From Xylogone sp. PMI_703 (taxonomy: Eukaryota > Ascomycota > Leotiomycetes): a stretch of DNA of 64,000 nucleotides. The position numbers and the translations under genes were made by a program. The notes under the pieces are model-generated. The model was not told the origin of the DNA, ran no database searches, and was given only the letters and a program-made list of their open reading frames with translations. The stretch lies in contig JAJTUQ010000007.1 of assembly GCA_021399445.1 (NCBI GenBank), forward strand, positions 930,001 to 994,000, read 5' to 3'. Shown here in pieces: positions 24,801 through 37,830 of this stretch (position 1 is its first letter; each line of letters opens with the position of its first letter).

Positions 24801-27800
24801 TTAAGCAAAGGTATCTTCACGGTCCACCCAAATATCCTCCAGCTCTGCAAAGTTTTGGAAATGGAGAGGTCGGTGTTGGTCACTGTAGAAAGGAAGTGGC
24901 GTATCAATCTTCACGTGGACAGCCTTCTTCTCCAAGCCTCCAAATGCACTACCCATGAAACTGTAATTCCAGGTGCTGTTCTCCGGTACCAGGAAGTATC
25001 CACGGATCCGGTCACTGAGTAGCAGCTGACACTTCTCTCCCATGTTGGTACTGTACCCTTGTGGTTGATCACTCGACATGTCCTTGTTCTCTGCGCCCCA
25101 TTTGTATCCTTGTGGGGTAAGTGCCCATGATGCCAATGACACACTTCCAGGAGTGAAGGAAACGGTCATGGTGACGGTTTTCTTGTCCCATGATTTGTGT
25201 GCATTCATGAGACGTGCATGCTGAGTCACGTCCGCCGCGGTCATATAAGGCGGCTCACTACCGGAAACCGTATGGATAATGCCCAGTGGCTCTAGCTGGT
25301 CCAGATACTCATGTTGAGGTAGTTGCTGAGGCAGTTGCACTTCGCGAGTATTTCCAATCTGGGGTACCATCACAATGCACCGGATTTCTTTGACTTGGTC
25401 ATTATCTGGTGGCGACAAGCCATAGAGATAGCCTGCCACCTGCACTCTCAAATCGGCAATTGTGATAAAGCGCTTGAGGATGTTCTTTGGCATGATATAC
25501 GTGTAGTGATCATCCTCTTTAATGTCATCAGAGGAAATGTAGATATTGTTAGCACGCGTGCGGAGGTTTGATGTTGCAATAGCTCTGGTCCTCCATTCTG
25601 TCTTGGATGCGAATGTTTGTTGCTCAAACTGAGAAGTTGTAGTAACAATAATATCCTCACCGTGAACATTTTGAGTCTTGGTAGTAACAGCCGTGAGCTG
25701 CTGCTGCTCCTGCTGTTGTTTCTCGATTTCGGCAGCCTGTTGACGTTGCATTGATGGGGCACTGATTTCCATACCCAAGATGATATCTCTAACTTCGGTG
25801 GTTGTCAGACTTGACACATTGACGTTGTTCTTCTTGCCATAGTCGTTTAGGATCAAATCACGTAGCTGCGTTTCAACCTTGATCCAATCCTCGTCCGAGA
25901 GCGTTGGCCAGATATGGTGCTCTTGAGTGATGACAGTCTTATCTGGTCGAAGAAGTAGCTTAGTCTTCTCCTGGTTGACATGTAGAGAACGAAGAATTAA
26001 GATAAGACGAGAGAATGCTGTGTAAGACGAGATCGACTTCAGCCATTCGTCATAGAGATTGAAGAGTACCATCTGTGGCTCAGTTGCTCGTAGAATCATA
26101 TCACCCAGTTTTTCAACCTTCATTGCAGCCTGGAAGGGCAGCTGAAGTTCCGATGCACGAATCGAAATATTCGGGAAATCGAGTAAATGGACTTCCAGTG
26201 GATCGAGGAGACCTTTCCGAGTGACAATAAGTTGTTTAGGTTGCTCTTCAACTGGTAAGGATCGAATTAAAGCTGCCACTTCTTCCGCAGTTTTCCACTT
26301 CGCCAGCTGGCCCAAACGTTTTTGTCCCGCCCACACACTTGTATGAATGATCTTCAGGAAGAGCTGGCCAGTTCGAGGATTGAAAATAAAGATTGCACCG
26401 TTAATTGGCTTGGTTGTTAAATTGCCTTCGAATGTCTTGTGGATCGTTACTCGGTAAACATTGGTATCATCAATGAACAACTGGATCTGGTTGCTGAAAA
26501 GCTCGGAGTAGTTCTGAGAATTCAAAAACTCTTGGTTACTTTCAGAGGCATACAATTGGAGACCCTTTCGAATACGTTCCCTTAGAACATACAGGGCGGG
26601 GTTTGCTTTCATGATCTTTGCCATAGCTTGTTGAATCAACATCTTTAGTCCAGGGAAATATTGTCCATATGCGGAATAAAGATTGTATGCCAGATCAATG
26701 CCGATCATGAGACCCGTTGGTGAAGGATAAATGCTCATGCTATCAGTAGTATAGTCAAGGTATTTTGCACGTACGTAGCGCTCAATATCGTGAGAATCGT
26801 AATCTCCATATCGGAGCTGGACATCAACCCAGAACTTGTTGGTTGTTGCTGCTTCAATAACATCCTTTGTATCGAACAAGAGCGACGGACGAGTGACATT
26901 CCATTTGTTACTAGCGAAGAGAAGAATATCCGCACAAGAGCTGTTCATCTTGTATGATTTTCTTGGATGGATTGTCTCCTTTTGCACTGTCTCAATACCT
27001 AGTTGTTCTAGCTCCTGATCAAAGACCTGACACAAATCCATGACCACCGATTCGTGAATCTTTTGCCATAAATGGGCTCTGAAAATTTGGATGAGAGAGA
27101 TTTTAAGAGTGGGAATTTTACCGTGCAAGAAAATACCGGTAAGGTCGAGCTGGACTTGGAAACCAACGTACACATTCGCTCTGTTGATAGTTGGCGACCA
27201 CCACAACGTGAATCGACGGTTCGGAATTTGATTCAAACCAGATCTTTGGGCATTAGTTAACTTCTTAAATTTCATCGATTCTTCGAAGCCACTGTTGTGC
27301 AACACAAGATAGTCATGCCGTAGATAGAGTTGATCTTTATCCACTCGGAAACCGGCCCACTCCATGGCCTCGGGTTCCAAGGAGATATCTTTTATAATGA
27401 AACTATGGGTTTGAGGGATTATACGTTGGACTCCTTTCTTGCGCACTAGGAGACATGGTATTTCTGCTATATTACCGGATATCTGAGCAAACAGCTGAGG
27501 AAAGCGCTCCGTATGGGTTGGATTCCACATCATGCGCTTTTTGGTCCAGACATTGAAACCTAATGATCTTGCCAAGGCTACCGTGTCCCAGAATAGAGTT
27601 GAATGCCAACGTTCACTTTGAGCAAAACCAAGCATGTTCTCAGGATACACGTACCAGCCATCCGTATCAATCAATCCTGCCAGGACGGCAAGTCGAACTG
27701 ATCTCGAGTTCTGCATATAGACTGATGGGATATGTTTTCTGTCATCCTCGGGCCTCGCACCACCAGGCGTAAGCAGCAGTAGCTGCTTGAGTGCTAAGAG

Positions 27801-30800
27801 GAGTTTATTGACTTTCTGGGCAGAATCTGGGTGTCTGACTATCTGATCCAGGAGGTGTTCTTGCTCATCATGCTGTAAGTCACCATAAGCTCGGCATCCG
27901 GTCCTTAGGCGTTGAGTGCATGGAGACCATGGGTCAGTCTCTTCACTTCCAGACTTCTCGAAAGTACTTTCCGTAACCATGGGGTTTTCGAGAGCCTCTT
28001 CGTACTGGGATGAAGGGACCACAGGATTATAATCCTGGAACTCCATGGTCCCCTCGGACTCCTTGGTGGTCTGGGTCCCGGCAACTTGAATCTCATCGTG
28101 TTGGACCATGGTGTCTTGACTTTCATTGCTCTTAGTCATATCCTTGGTCCCATCATCCTCAACCACATCACCTTGGATTATGGTGGCCTGTGCTTCATAA
28201 TCCTGAGTTTCGAGGTCCTCGGTTTCAGGGCCCTCGTTAACCAGGTCGATAATGTCCATAACGAGCCCTTCTTCATCTTCCTGGAAATCACCAGTACCGA
28301 TTGACTCCATAGGTATGTTAGGTACACCCATAGTCCTCATAAATTCTATATCAGACCTAAGCCAAGGAAGTGCTTCTTCAGGAATCGATTCGGCTGGTGA
28401 TGAGGTCGGTGCCGGTGATGAAGCCAATTCATCTGTAACGTTATCCATGGATGAGGGCTCCTGTTCAGTCACTTTACAGCGGCGTTGGCGATGCGATGGA
28501 GAATCACACCCACTTACGCTCAGAGCATGCTTCGAACCGACTTGGACCTGGCTGCTACCTATAGGAGGGGGTTGCCAAATTCGGGCTTGACCAGGCTTAC
28601 GGTCAGGTTGGAATGTCCACCCAGCTGCCAGACGTTGCTTGATGATGGTTTGCCGTGCATAACGTCTCACTGGCCGTTCAGTCATATCTTCAGTAACTGG
28701 TGGTAGTGGCCGATCACCTAGGCGGGTTTTCCCTACGGTGGCGTAACCAAGCTGACCATGCCAGACGAGCTGAAGATCGAGTTCAGCAGCATAGCAGGTA
28801 AGGAACTCCCGGATTGCAGCCTCATGGTTAGAGTATATGGTTGTAGAGCGGCGATTCCCATCTCCTAACCAAAGTCCAAGGAAGTAGGGATCTATTGGCA
28901 CGGTTTGCTCAGTCAGTTCGAAGCCAGGACACCTAAAGAGCCGGTACTTCGCTCTCTCCTTATCACCAAGGGATGCGAACTCTGCAGCTGTCATCTGGAC
29001 AGTCTCATAGCGCTCAGTTGCACTAACATCGAGGGCCTCGGTTTGGACACTGTCTAAGTCGTCTTGGTCATCCTCAGACTCAGCCTGACTGGACTCTGAA
29101 CCTGGTAATACTGGGAACGTATAGACACGACCGTACTTTTTGTAATTACGAGAACAGTACACACGAATCTTGAGATCAGAACCATTCTTGTTCCAAAGCA
29201 GAAACATGTTTGGTAGGCCCGCATCAATCCGAAGTTCTCCACCCTTACCATCCGCAGATTTGGACTGGAACCGACGGCGAAGAGTAGCCAAGGTCACTTC
29301 ACCTTGGTCATGAATCTCTCTGCTCTTGGTAACAGCAGCTGAGAAGGCTTCTTCTTTCGTGGCAAAGAACTTTGGAGGATGCTTGTCATGGCCCTTAAGA
29401 TTCGTTCGATCAGGATTCCCCCAGGCGAAAGTGGCAAACTCAGCCCTGCTTCCTTTACCAACGGGGATATTCACAATATAGGATTCTTGGCGGGAGGTAA
29501 TACCAGTAGTACCATTGAGCGTATTTCGGATCGTGTCAGCTCCCTTCTTACCACGTTCGGCATGTAAGGACCAGGAGATAGCACTCTTCAGAGCAGAGAG
29601 AAAGTCAGCACGGTGCTTGACCAGGTTATTCGGCCGCTCTGGATCCGCGGGGTTGGAGCTGGGTATGGGCAGGTCACCAAACATATCTTCGAAGCGTCGT
29701 TGGTGCCCTTGGGTGGTTGGTCCTTGGTAGTTGTTTCCGGAGCCCTTATCTCGGTGGAGAACCAAGATATGGTTTGGCGTGACGACCAAGTCTTCCTTTT
29801 TGGAGCCCATCTTAATGCGATAGAGGCGGTCTTTACCACTGACTATGTTAAAAGCACGCCTAGGTCCACCATCCGGTCCAAGGAGCAGATCCCCTTCTTG
29901 GACATCTTCAACCGCAACCTTAGTACCATCGTGACGCAGTAGTTGTGTTCCCTTGGCGAGACAAGCCTTCTCCCAGAAGAGCCCTTCCCACGACGGAAAT
30001 GCGGTCGCTTTGAAGAGGGTATGCTCGAGAATAGTTTCAACACCGCCGAGTGCTTGGATGACATCAGTTCGATAGGCATTCAGGTTCCAGAGCTTTCCGT
30101 CATGCCTCTGGCTAGTCCACCAGAAAGGATTGCTCTTCATTAACTGATAGGTCTTGAACTCTGTTCGAGCGCGGAAACCCTTATCGAAACTCAAGGTGCT
30201 TCTGTCTTTCTGGAAGAGTGTATTAATACGAGGTAGACCACGATCCCAGCTATCTTCGAGATCTTCGAGGGTTAACCTTCGGTTCTGTTGATTGGCTTCC
30301 TGTCGCTTCTGAGAGTATTCAGTCCATACTCTCTGAGAGTCGATGAACTCAGCTTCCCATGGAATGATATATCTGAAGATATTCGGAATTAGGGTCTCCT
30401 CGTCGTGGGTCATACCGGCACGATAGTGCGTTACTCCCGTATCAGTCTGTTTGGACCAACGTTTGTCACTTGCTGGAATAAGAATATGTGAGCCTGAGAT
30501 CATGCCGAGACCTCCAAGTTCTTTGGGTGTGTAGAATACTGCTGGAGGGAAACGAGAAGGCATCTTTGAGTTGAGTCCTATCTTAACTCTGGTCTGGATC
30601 TTTGTCTCGCACTTGACAATTGTGTCTAGAAGGTTGACGGTAGAGACAGCTGCTTCACGATAATATGTAAATAACGCGATAAGTGTTGTATTCCACTTAT
30701 TAGCGATCTTGGTGAAAGTAGTTGATCCGGAAGACATCAGGATCTGACGGATACGGTTGTTGAATTTTGCAATATCTTCCTCTGTGACTTGAAGGAATGC

Positions 30801-33800
30801 ATGAGCAGTCCGTTCTTTAGTAGTATTATCCACCAAAGACCAAACACTATCCTTCACTGGAAACTCGTCATTCTGATTCCGAATCTTAGGCAGAATTCGG
30901 ACCTCAAAACCGCACATTGAGAATAAAAGATTTGGATTGTCTTTACTGTAGACGCTTGCAAAGGTATCATCCCACTCGATCGTAGTTACGGATCTAGGCA
31001 GACGGTTCTTTAAATCCCAGAATACTGCACGTCCAAGATTGACATCATGTCTCATTAGTCGCATACGTGAGTCTCGAGGCCAGCATTTCTTGTTTCTGTA
31101 ACCGATTACGTTCTCAAAATTGGGATCCGGCTGCTCGGTCAAGAATCGTTGTATCAAGTCTCTCGATTCATCCGCCGTGAATCTGAAAAACACCCAAATA
31201 CGGTCGATATATCGAGTATACAGTCTGATAGGATGCCTTGTTTCTGTCTCACGGTCTCTGAATTGGAGGAAATCATTTGGACTTTGTGGCGGTCCCGCAA
31301 TTTCACTTGCACGCTGCAAGCCTAGTAGTAGAAGGTCGAGTACGAGGCCATAGTATTGGAAAACAAAGGCGGAAAATTGGAGACCTCGAATCATACCATA
31401 GCTGTTCACGTGGTTCATGTCCTTGTATGTGAGCTGGACGTTGTTCTTGGAAGAGATGTAGTCCGCAAGATTGTGGTCCATAATCAACCGCAGCAATCGA
31501 TTAAGCAGCGTTAAATCGATCTTCTCATATACTTTCGAGAGCTGTGTTTCAATCATGACATTGCATTCTCCATCAGCTGTTTCCCAAACCTTATCGAGGT
31601 TGTTGATACCCTGTGCCCATTTATATGTGAGCAATGGCGGTACTTCGGAGTCGGAGGGCTTGATCCATGCAGGGAACAGATGGCGTTGATCTGCTTGATA
31701 CCACAGATATTGATCAAGATATGCATCGCTTATCTTCTCAACAGGTTCGATGTCATAAACAGGATTGATTGTGCTGTAGTTGTCATTCATATCTATACCA
31801 ACCTCCTTGAAGGCTCGCTGTGTGAGCAAGAATCTTTTAATCCTTTCAAGGGTTGTCCCTGGGCTATCATACGCCTGCTCAATAAGCGCCAGTTCTTCAC
31901 GTTGACTTTGATTGAGCCGGCCTTTGACTGAGTACGCTTCACGGAGGCGCTCCAGGGCTAGAATGAGAATTTTGGTATCATGTTTATACGAAACGCTTGG
32001 GAAAGGAATTGGCGAGAACTTGCGGGATTCCAACCAGTGGACAGTGGTGGTATATATCGCCACCGCTTCCTCGGATGATACGTATGGACCATCCTTCATG
32101 TAATTATGCTGTCTTTCCTGTTCAGCTTTGAGCCAGAGTCGAGTTAGACGTCCCAGGTTCTTCTTCGCGACGGTCTTATCAACCGTAGCACCACGCCGGA
32201 TACGCTCTCGATTATAATGTGCAACAGAGATCCACCAATCAGCCTTACTCTTCACATATCGCAAAATGATGTTTTCGATTGGCGCAGGAAGACCAGGAAC
32301 TTTCCACGGGATGTTACTCTTCCAACATCTCCAAGCTTCTGAGAGATGTTGCAGAACCGTGTTTACTTTATTTTGCTTGATACCCTCTGGCATCATGTCC
32401 ATAAGATCAGCCATAACCGATGCACGCAACTCCAGATCGAAGTGAGATTCTACACGCTGCTTTGTAACAGTCTTGGCCACACCTTTACTGTGTCGTCCTT
32501 CAAATTGACGCGAAAGTAGATTCCCAAGCCAACGTTCTAGGAGGGGGATTATTCCACGCATGAAGAATAGCCAAACTCTCCACGCGGGAGCCCAGAATCC
32601 GCAGCCAGGACCCTTTCCGACTGGGCCTGAATTGAACCGATAATATATAAGATGCTTCAGATCCTTGCATGATCGAATTTGATGCATCAGTTTATACTTA
32701 TATCGATACATGCCAGTCAACTGACCAACGTGATTGAAAGCATACATGATACCATCAGCAAGTTGAAATGCATCAATATTACCCAAACGGTACTGAACTT
32801 GGGCATCAACGATCAATTTTGTCAGCCTCAATATTTCTCTCATAAGATGGAAAGCATTCCCAAAACGAGACTTCTTTCGCTCTTTGGTAGTTAAAGTTTT
32901 GACAGGCTTCAAGTTAAAATTATAGTCGAGATGGAGGTATGTGAGATTCTTGCGATGGATGAGAAGATTGAGCATATTGAATCCTTGACGGCAGACTTGA
33001 AGGCCAGCTTCTACCCAGTCAATGGTTGTTTGCTGAAAGAATTTCGTTTGCTTCAGTGTTCTTAGGAGGTTTTGCTTGCTCTGAGCCTTGGGCTTTCTCT
33101 TGTGGAGTTCATTCAAGACATAAGTCTTCAGAAGTTTCTGGTACGAGACTCGGACCTTGACTGGCTGTCCTTGCGGACAATGTTCTAAGTACCATTGTTT
33201 CACCAATGGAACATCTTGTGCTCGAACCATGCGGCCCGATCTACGATCAAATGGGTATGGAGCCCACCATAAAGCAATTGCAGAGGCAGTGTCGTCATTA
33301 TAGAGTTCCTCATCTGCTAAAAAGGGCTCGACCTCAGCGGGAAGCTCGAACGCATCTTCCTCAGGTTCCTCGTTATTTCCAGGACCGAATATCTCATCTT
33401 CGTGGCTGACCGTTATATTCTTGGGCGCGACGGACCTTGATGAAATAGGATTGATGACAGGATCGAAATAGAACGCAGGTAAGCTGGGATCTTCAGCGCG
33501 AACGTAGACAACCTGTGGGTATGAATACCACGCCAACTTTACGCTGCGTGGAAGGGAATTATAAAGGAACGGGAACGCCACGCGGTATTCAGTCCGTATC
33601 GGTTGACGGAAGATAATACGATCGATAGCGTTAAACTCGCCGAAGTCTTCGTCGTTGGGGTCTATATCCTTATATAAAGGTTCGAATCTGGGCCCACCAG
33701 GAATAGCAACGTTCAAGGCCTTAGCGGTAAAGAAGCTGTTTAGATCAAACATGTAGAAATAATTCTGGTCCACGGTATCACTTAGCAATCGGTGGCTGAG

Positions 33801-34559
33801 ACGGTAGAGCGTTGCCATCTGGGGTAAAGAAAGGTTCCATTCTTTATAACTTGGTCCGTTAACGTGCGGAGTATCTAGAAGTGGTCGATGATCGTAGAAC
33901 CATTCATAGACTGCACTGTCCTCATTCTCATCCAACTCCATCTGAATCGGCTCTAGAGGTTCAACATCCTCGATATTTTCAGACCAAGACAGAGGTGGTT
34001 CTTCGTCATCAAAAGGCGGAAAACGCATCCGCTTGAAATGTCTTCGGTCGCTCTTTTCTCTCCTCATAGCCACCCACATAGTCGCCCACTGTGCATGGAA
34101 AACAGGCTCGATAACTCGAGGTATCTCATTGACCAAAGTTAAGCATCCATTGACGTGATATAAGACCTTCACTTCTCTCGCAGACTCCCAAGGCATAGGC
34201 ATATTTTCTAGAAGCTTCATCACAGCATGTGGCATGAACTTGAGAGCACCAAGATAGCTGCGCTTATCATTCGTGAACTTCTTTTGCGACACATCACCAA
34301 TATCCTTCACGATTTTTCTCAAATGCTCGGGAGGCATATCCGCCTTCTGTGTCTCTACGAATCCGGCCTTACGCTTTTCTCCAAACCGATTTCGTTGCGA
34401 CCTTATCCAGTCTCTCTTCTTCTGTGCGAATTTAGCAATCTGGGGATCTGCTGGAGGTCGATATCCCGGTGGCGGAGGAGCACTCGGTGCTGCGCCTGGA
34501 GGAGCTGAAGATGGACCAGAACTCCACCCTGGGGGTGGAGGAGGGGGAAGTGATGCCAT
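24801..34559 (-). CDS. PRP8: Pre-mRNA splicing factor PRP8 with in-frame intein
   Basis: PRP8 is the central U5 snRNP protein that cradles the spliceosome active site. The frame is open without introns and codes for about 3,252 residues from the ATG at 34559. An ATG nine codons upstream (34586) is possible, but the chosen start gives [12 protein letters not shown], like other PRP8 proteins. Removing the 890-residue intein leaves about 2,362 residues, the normal size. The Pro-rich N-terminus is followed by the very conserved body and a C-terminal Jab1/MPN-like domain (about the last 270 residues, starting [11 protein letters not shown]). The intein interrupts the motif [10 protein letters not shown] / [12 protein letters not shown] at host residue 1532. 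It must splice itself out for PRP8 to work. The gene shares a divergent promoter with eL34. Confidence 0.98.
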   Translation of the reverse strand: MASLPPPPPPGWSSGPSSAPPGAAPSAPPPPGYRPPADPQIAKFAQKKRDWIRSQRNRFGEKRKAGFVETQKADMPPEHLRKIVKDIGDVSQKKFTNDKRSYLGALKFMPHAVMKLLENMPMPWESAREVKVLYHVNGCLTLVNEIPRVIEPVFHAQWATMWVAMRREKSDRRHFKRMRFPPFDDEEPPLSWSENIEDVEPLEPIQMELDENEDSAVYEWFYDHRPLLDTPHVNGPSYKEWNLSLPQMATLYRLSHRLLSDTVDQNYFYMFDLNSFFTAKALNVAIPGGPRFEPLYKDIDPNDEDFGEFNAIDRIIFRQPIRTEYRVAFPFLYNSLPRSVKLAWYSYPQVVYVRAEDPSLPAFYFDPVINPISSRSVAPKNITVSHEDEIFGPGNNEEPEEDAFELPAEVEPFLADEELYNDDTASAIALWWAPYPFDRRSGRMVRAQDVPLVKQWYLEHCPQGQPVKVRVSYQKLLKTYVLNELHKRKPKAQSKQNLLRTLKQTKFFQQTTIDWVEAGLQVCRQGFNMLNLLIHRKNLTYLHLDYNFNLKPVKTLTTKERKKSRFGNAFHLMREILRLTKLIVDAQVQYRLGNIDAFQLADGIMYAFNHVGQLTGMYRYKYKLMHQIRSCKDLKHLIYYRFNSGPVGKGPGCGFWAPAWRVWLFFMRGIIPLLERWLGNLLSRQFEGRHSKGVAKTVTKQRVESHFDLELRASVMADLMDMMPEGIKQNKVNTVLQHLSEAWRCWKSNIPWKVPGLPAPIENIILRYVKSKADWWISVAHYNRERIRRGATVDKTVAKKNLGRLTRLWLKAEQERQHNYMKDGPYVSSEEAVAIYTTTVHWLESRKFSPIPFPSVSYKHDTKILILALERLREAYSVKGRLNQSQREELALIEQAYDSPGTTLERIKRFLLTQRAFKEVGIDMNDNYSTINPVYDIEPVEKISDAYLDQYLWYQADQRHLFPAWIKPSDSEVPPLLTYKWAQGINNLDKVWETADGECNVMIETQLSKVYEKIDLTLLNRLLRLIMDHNLADYISSKNNVQLTYKDMNHVNSYGMIRGLQFSAFVFQYYGLVLDLLLLGLQRASEIAGPPQSPNDFLQFRDRETETRHPIRLYTRYIDRIWVFFRFTADESRDLIQRFLTEQPDPNFENVIGYRNKKCWPRDSRMRLMRHDVNLGRAVFWDLKNRLPRSVTTIEWDDTFASVYSKDNPNLLFSMCGFEVRILPKIRNQNDEFPVKDSVWSLVDNTTKERTAHAFLQVTEEDIAKFNNRIRQILMSSGSTTFTKIANKWNTTLIALFTYYREAAVSTVNLLDTIVKCETKIQTRVKIGLNSKMPSRFPPAVFYTPKELGGLGMISGSHILIPASDKRWSKQTDTGVTHYRAGMTHDEETLIPNIFRYIIPWEAEFIDSQRVWTEYSQKRQEANQQNRRLTLEDLEDSWDRGLPRINTLFQKDRSTLSFDKGFRARTEFKTYQLMKSNPFWWTSQRHDGKLWNLNAYRTDVIQALGGVETILEHTLFKATAFPSWEGLFWEKACLAKGTQLLRHDGTKVAVEDVQEGDLLLGPDGGPRRAFNIVSGKDRLYRIKMGSKKEDLVVTPNHILVLHRDKGSGNNYQGPTTQGHQRRFEDMFGDLPIPSSNPADPERPNNLVKHRADFLSALKSAISWSLHAERGKKGADTIRNTLNGTTGITSRQESYIVNIPVGKGSRAEFATFAWGNPDRTNLKGHDKHPPKFFATKEEAFSAAVTKSREIHDQGEVTLATLRRRFQSKSADGKGGELRIDAGLPNMFLLWNKNGSDLKIRVYCSRNYKKYGRVYTFPVLPGSESSQAESEDDQDDLDSVQTEALDVSATERYETVQMTAAEFASLGDKERAKYRLFRCPGFELTEQTVPIDPYFLGLWLGDGNRRSTTIYSNHEAAIREFLTCYAAELDLQLVWHGQLGYATVGKTRLGDRPLPPVTEDMTERPVRRYARQTIIKQRLAAGWTFQPDRKPGQARIWQPPPIGSSQVQVGSKHALSVSGCDSPSHRQRRCKVTEQEPSSMDNVTDELASSPAPTSSPAESIPEEALPWLRSDIEFMRTMGVPNIPMESIGTGDFQEDEEGLVMDIIDLVNEGPETEDLETQDYEAQATIIQGDVVEDDGTKDMTKSNESQDTMVQHDEIQVAGTQTTKESEGTMEFQDYNPVVPSSQYEEALENPMVTESTFEKSGSEETDPWSPCTQRLRTGCRAYGDLQHDEQEHLLDQIVRHPDSAQKVNKLLLALKQLLLLTPGGARPEDDRKHIPSVYMQNSRSVRLAVLAGLIDTDGWYVYPENMLGFAQSERWHSTLFWDTVALARSLGFNVWTKKRMMWNPTHTERFPQLFAQISGNIAEIPCLLVRKKGVQRIIPQTHSFIIKDISLEPEAMEWAGFRVDKDQLYLRHDYLVLHNSGFEESMKFKKLTNAQRSGLNQIPNRRFTLWWSPTINRANVYVGFQVQLDLTGIFLHGKIPTLKISLIQIFRAHLWQKIHESVVMDLCQVFDQELEQLGIETVQKETIHPRKSYKMNSSCADILLFASNKWNVTRPSLLFDTKDVIEAATTNKFWVDVQLRYGDYDSHDIERYVRAKYLDYTTDSMSIYPSPTGLMIGIDLAYNLYSAYGQYFPGLKMLIQQAMAKIMKANPALYVLRERIRKGLQLYASESNQEFLNSQNYSELFSNQIQLFIDDTNVYRVTIHKTFEGNLTTKPINGAIFIFNPRTGQLFLKIIHTSVWAGQKRLGQLAKWKTAEEVAALIRSLPVEEQPKQLIVTRKGLLDPLEVHLLDFPNISIRASELQLPFQAAMKVEKLGDMILRATEPQMVLFNLYDEWLKSISSYTAFSRLILILRSLHVNQEKTKLLLRPDKTVITQEHHIWPTLSDEDWIKVETQLRDLILNDYGKKNNVNVSSLTTTEVRDIILGMEISAPSMQRQQAAEIEKQQQEQQQLTAVTTKTQNVHGEDIIVTTTSQFEQQTFASKTEWRTRAIATSNLRTRANNIYISSDDIKEDDHYTYIMPKNILKRFITIADLRVQVAGYLYGLSPPDNDQVKEIRCIVMVPQIGNTREVQLPQQLPQHEYLDQLEPLGIIHTVSGSEPPYMTAADVTQHARLMNAHKSWDKKTVTMTVSFTPGSVSLASWALTPQGYKWGAENKDMSSDQPQGYSTNMGEKCQLLLSDRIRGYFLVPENSTWNYSFMGSAFGGLEKKAVHVKIDTPLPFYSDQHRPLHFQNFAELEDIWVDREDTFA
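27294..29963 (-). mobile_element. PRP8 intein with LAGLIDADG homing endonuclease
   Basis: This is a protein-splicing element of 890 residues inside PRP8. It starts at Cys1 ([13 protein letters not shown], block A) and ends with His889-Asn890 (LVLHN), followed by extein Ser+1, so all splicing residues are present. Block B is [10 protein letters not shown] (61-70, Thr62 and His65). The endonuclease has both dodecapeptide motifs, LGLWLGDG (362-369) and LAGLIDTDG (761-769), each with its acidic residue. The site matches that of known fungal PRP8 inteins. Two long extra stretches are present: residues about 75-350 before the first endonuclease motif, and an acidic low-complexity part (about 490-690) between the motifs. 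There are no stops, so splicing and possibly endonuclease activity look intact. Boundaries are exact by residue count. Confidence 0.96.
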
Positions 34560-34586
34560 CGTGACTGTCGGCCTATCTAGAATCAA

Positions 34587-35050
34587 TTCAGATGATTTCG
34601 GAGACCCGAGCTCGCGTGCGCCAAGTTATCAAGCCTCGAAAGGCGCGACTCAAGAGGCGTTAGAGGTCACTACCAGGCTAGTTTTGCCTTTCCTTTCTCT
34701 AACTCGCAATTAACTAAATGGAATTAAAGGGTGTAATTAGGGTATAAAGGAACGCGATGATCATTCAGCTGGTAAAGGACCAAGTGAACGATGCTCGCTC
34801 CTGTCGTGATAGAGGAGTTGAAGGTTGATAAATTTCGGTTGCCTCATTGATCTCAAGCGCGATTCTGGTAGGCATTGATGCCTGGTTTTATTACATAATT
34901 TTATAAGGCATCAAACCCGCGTGTTTAAATGAGCTAACCTAATTCAGCATTAGCTCCCACACAAACACATTTCGCGAACATTTTGAGAATCAAATTCGAA
35001 ATTCAACGACCAACGACACCACTCGACATTCGAAGCAATAATCCGCCAAA
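34587..35050. promoter_or_regulatory. Divergent promoter region, PRP8 and eL34
   Basis: These 0.46 kb separate two housekeeping genes read outward. No other coding sequence is seen. Individual factor sites cannot be assigned with confidence. Confidence 0.5.
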
Positions 35051-35681
35051 ATGTCGTCCAACAGATTGACATTCAGACGTCGCAACCCGTAAGCTTCTTC
35101 AATTAACAGCTATTGGACTCCATATACTCATTCCACACACAGATATAACACCCGGTCGAACAAGGTCCGCGTTATCAAGACCCCCGGTGGTGAGCTTCGA
35201 TATCTTCACATCAAGAAGGCCGGTACTGCGCCAAAATGCGGTGACTGTGGAATCAAATTGCCAGGTGTAAGTGATATTTTAAGTGCCGCATGGGAAGATG
35301 GTAAAGAGGCTGCTATGTACTGTGGGATGTGACGAGTACTCTACCACATCTACGTCGATGCATCGAACGGTGTTCAATTCTCATTTGCAAGGGCATTGGA
35401 GCTATGTTGTGGGATTTTAGTCTGTATTGATGCGGAGAGGAATTTATGGAAGGGTTATTAGCCAAAGATTCGTTGCTAACTAACTTTTTTTTCAACAGGT
35501 CCCCGCTCTCCGACCTCGTGAATACTCTCAAATCTCCCGACCAAAGAAGACCGTCCAGCGAGCATACGGAGGATCAAGATGTGGCAACTGCGTCCGGGAC
35601 CGTATTGTTCGTGCATTCTTGATTGAGGAGCAGAAGATTGTGAAGAAGGTGCTCAAGGAGTCTCAGCAAAAGAAGAAATAA
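35051..35681 (+). CDS. RPL34: 60S ribosomal protein eL34
   Basis: This is a component of the large ribosomal subunit. The exons are 35051-35088, 35143-35266 and 35499-35681, giving 114 residues. Exon 1 encodes only [13 protein letters not shown] (last codon split), a common layout for fungal ribosomal protein genes. The family pattern is clear: [21 protein letters not shown], a CGDCG zinc-type pair before the second intron, LRPREYS, then [22 protein letters not shown] and a lysine-rich end. All donors are GTAAG and all phases agree. The second intron (232 bases) is longer than the first (54), as often seen near the start of ribosomal protein genes. Confidence 0.96.
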
Positions 35682-36417
35682 ATTACGGGCATTTGATGGG
35701 ACTGTTTGGTGTTTGATAGGGCAGGCTTTCATGATGCGGCGGGAAATAGCTGTATCTATAACGGGGCTTCTTTCTCTATACGGTTACGAGGCTAAAATTC
35801 ACTTGGTCTATGTCATCTACTGGCTATCCCGAATGACTTTCTCTTTTGTATTGTGATTACGACGTGGCCGATCTCATCAGCTACATCTGTTGCTAATACC
35901 GACGAGTTGGGGACATTGTCGACCTGTAATAAGTGCACATGTATATTAATTGCCCCTTTAAGTAGATTCCCATGGCCAACGAACAGGTTCCTGAATTTTT
36001 CCGTATGTAAGACAGGGTTATACAGATCAGGGTATCCTAATTGCAAAGCAGCTAGGCACGTCTGATACACATTATATATACATATATATACCCTAACCAA
36101 CGTACTTGTAGCTAGGGTGACCAGATGGACTGATAAATGCCGAAGAGCCTGTATCAACTCATTCACTCGTGGAATTTGTTTGCTCCGTCTTATCTTGCTT
36201 AAGGTACGCAGTAACTTTGCTAGCCCTTAAATAAAAATGGAAGATCTAGTCGAGCTAGTGGTGTCCTTCAACTGGATTTCTCGTAAGTATGCCAGTGCCA
36301 AAGCTGCTTTAATAAAGGTCATGCAATGCTGAATGATGGAATCGTAAAGCATCAGGCTGACGATGGTTCCGAAGTGGGCAGGTGCAGTAATGAGGGCGTT
36401 CTCTCTAGAAAATTGAA
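35682..36417. other. Convergent 3' flanks of eL34 and the NDUFAF6-like gene
   Basis: There is no coding sequence I can support. It contains a short TA-rich stretch near 36067-36090 and otherwise looks like 3' UTR and spacer DNA. Confidence 0.45.
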
Positions 36418-37639
36418 TTATATGGCCTTTCTAGAGAATGCAGCATACGCCTTGAATGGTAGCATCCAATCCGCAGTTCGAAGCTGTGGTTTGAATACAT
36501 CGAAGTCCAGCTTCTCTAACTTTTCCAGCCACATTCGTGTTGGTATTGCTGACATCAAGACTCCAAAACCTCGTTCCACATCCCCAAACTGAGAATTTGT
36601 CTGAGGGCTCGAATCTGTATACCGATGCCCCTCATGGCCTTCATACTCAAAATCATGACCCGCATCCTTGCCCTGCTTGAGATTTTTCAACATGTCTCTC
36701 GCAGTTATTAAATGATCATTAGCTCTTGTCGCTACCTTGAAGACCGCATCCTTCAAACCTGCAGCTTCAGCTCCTTGCCTGAAAACATCCTCTTCTTTCA
36801 CACCACATTCTGCCATTATATCCAGAGGAAGGATAACAGTCCCTTGGCGACCCCCAGCCGACCCACCTAGGGCCTCGACAAATCCTGCGTTATTGGAATG
36901 GAGGTTTGGCGGTGGTGGAAAGGCTCTCAGTGGTAGGCCTCGAAGGATAGCAACGATACCAGTAGCTTTTCCAATATGGCTCGCAAGATGATCCGCGGCC
37001 ATTGAGTGTAATGGAAGGGCAGCAAACGTCAAATATGACAAGGTCGAATATGTATTTTCAGCATAAGTTTCCAATGCACCCACATCTGGATACGGTTGGT
37101 CATTTAAATATTGTTCTCGAGTATTAATAATTTTCATAAGCCACGTTTTAATACTGCTTGTATTGGATCCAGGATATCGTTCTTTGAGAGACTTCAGTGC
37201 AGTATAGAGTAGGATGGCAACAGGTTCCTTCGGAGGTGTTCCTGCGAGTGTTCTAGTTACACTATCCCTCCAAAATTGCATTCGAAGTGCGCCAACAGTA
37301 GGATTTGAGACTAGATCAGGGATGCGGGCCAACTCAATATTCAAAGCTCGAATAGATAAATAGGCGTCTCTCGCTGATGGAGGAATAAATGTTTGTAAAG
37401 TATATGAAGGAGAATCCAATTTCCTATCAATTATCAATTATAAAAATCAAGAAGTCGAGTATTGGTTATCCATACCTAATCAGATTAGAGCAGTAGTTTC
37501 GAGCTGAATTGATGTCTGATTCTGTTATTTGAGAAGGATATGCTGCGGGCGCACTGTATGGCGTCGTCGCATAACATCTTGAACAGCATATAGATCTGCT
37601 CAGCTTCTGTAGCCTTATGCTTACCCTTGTTGAATTCAT
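36418..37639 (-). CDS. NDUFAF6-like complex I assembly factor (phytoene synthase fold)
   Basis: Read on the minus strand, the exons are 37639-37476 and 37423-36418, giving about 389 residues. The start at 37639 opens a strongly basic mitochondrial presequence (MNSTRVSIRLQKLSRS). The split codon across the 52-base intron restores SNLIRKLDSPSYTLQTF. The body is a squalene/phytoene synthase-like helical fold (IRALNIELARI, GALRMQFWRD, HIGKATGIVAILRGLP). The first aspartate-rich catalytic motif of true synthases is absent, as in NDUFAF6, which assists early complex I assembly in the matrix. The 191-base gap to RAD5 makes a shared divergent promoter likely. Family assignment is good; the complex I role follows from the family. 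Confidence 0.82.
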
Positions 37640-37830
37640 TGAATCATAAAATTGGCATTGTTGCTATATTTCAGATGTCATATGAGAATGGTAGCTGAAA
37701 GCATTTTTTGCTTATCTTATCAGACAATCAAAATTCGCTTTACGCGACAATCAAAGCGCGTCTCCCAGGGACTTCGCGTTTCTCAGCACTACCATCAGAT
37801 CTGCTCGCAGAATTGCCCCTTCATATCAAC
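37640..37830. promoter_or_regulatory. Divergent promoter, NDUFAF6-like gene and RAD5
   Basis: Only 191 bases separate the two proposed start codons, so both promoters must overlap here or extend into the neighbouring 5' regions. If the upstream RAD5 ATG at 37708 is used, the gap shrinks to 68 bases. Confidence 0.5.

Noticed and set aside
34560..34586. Nine-codon longer PRP8 start
   Set aside because: The internal ATG at 34559 gives the usual [11 protein letters not shown] beginning; the longer form is possible but less likely.
37708..37830. Upstream start for RAD5
   Set aside because: The extra 41 residues do not resemble RAD5 N-termini and would leave only 68 bases to the neighbouring start; the ATG at 37831 fits better.
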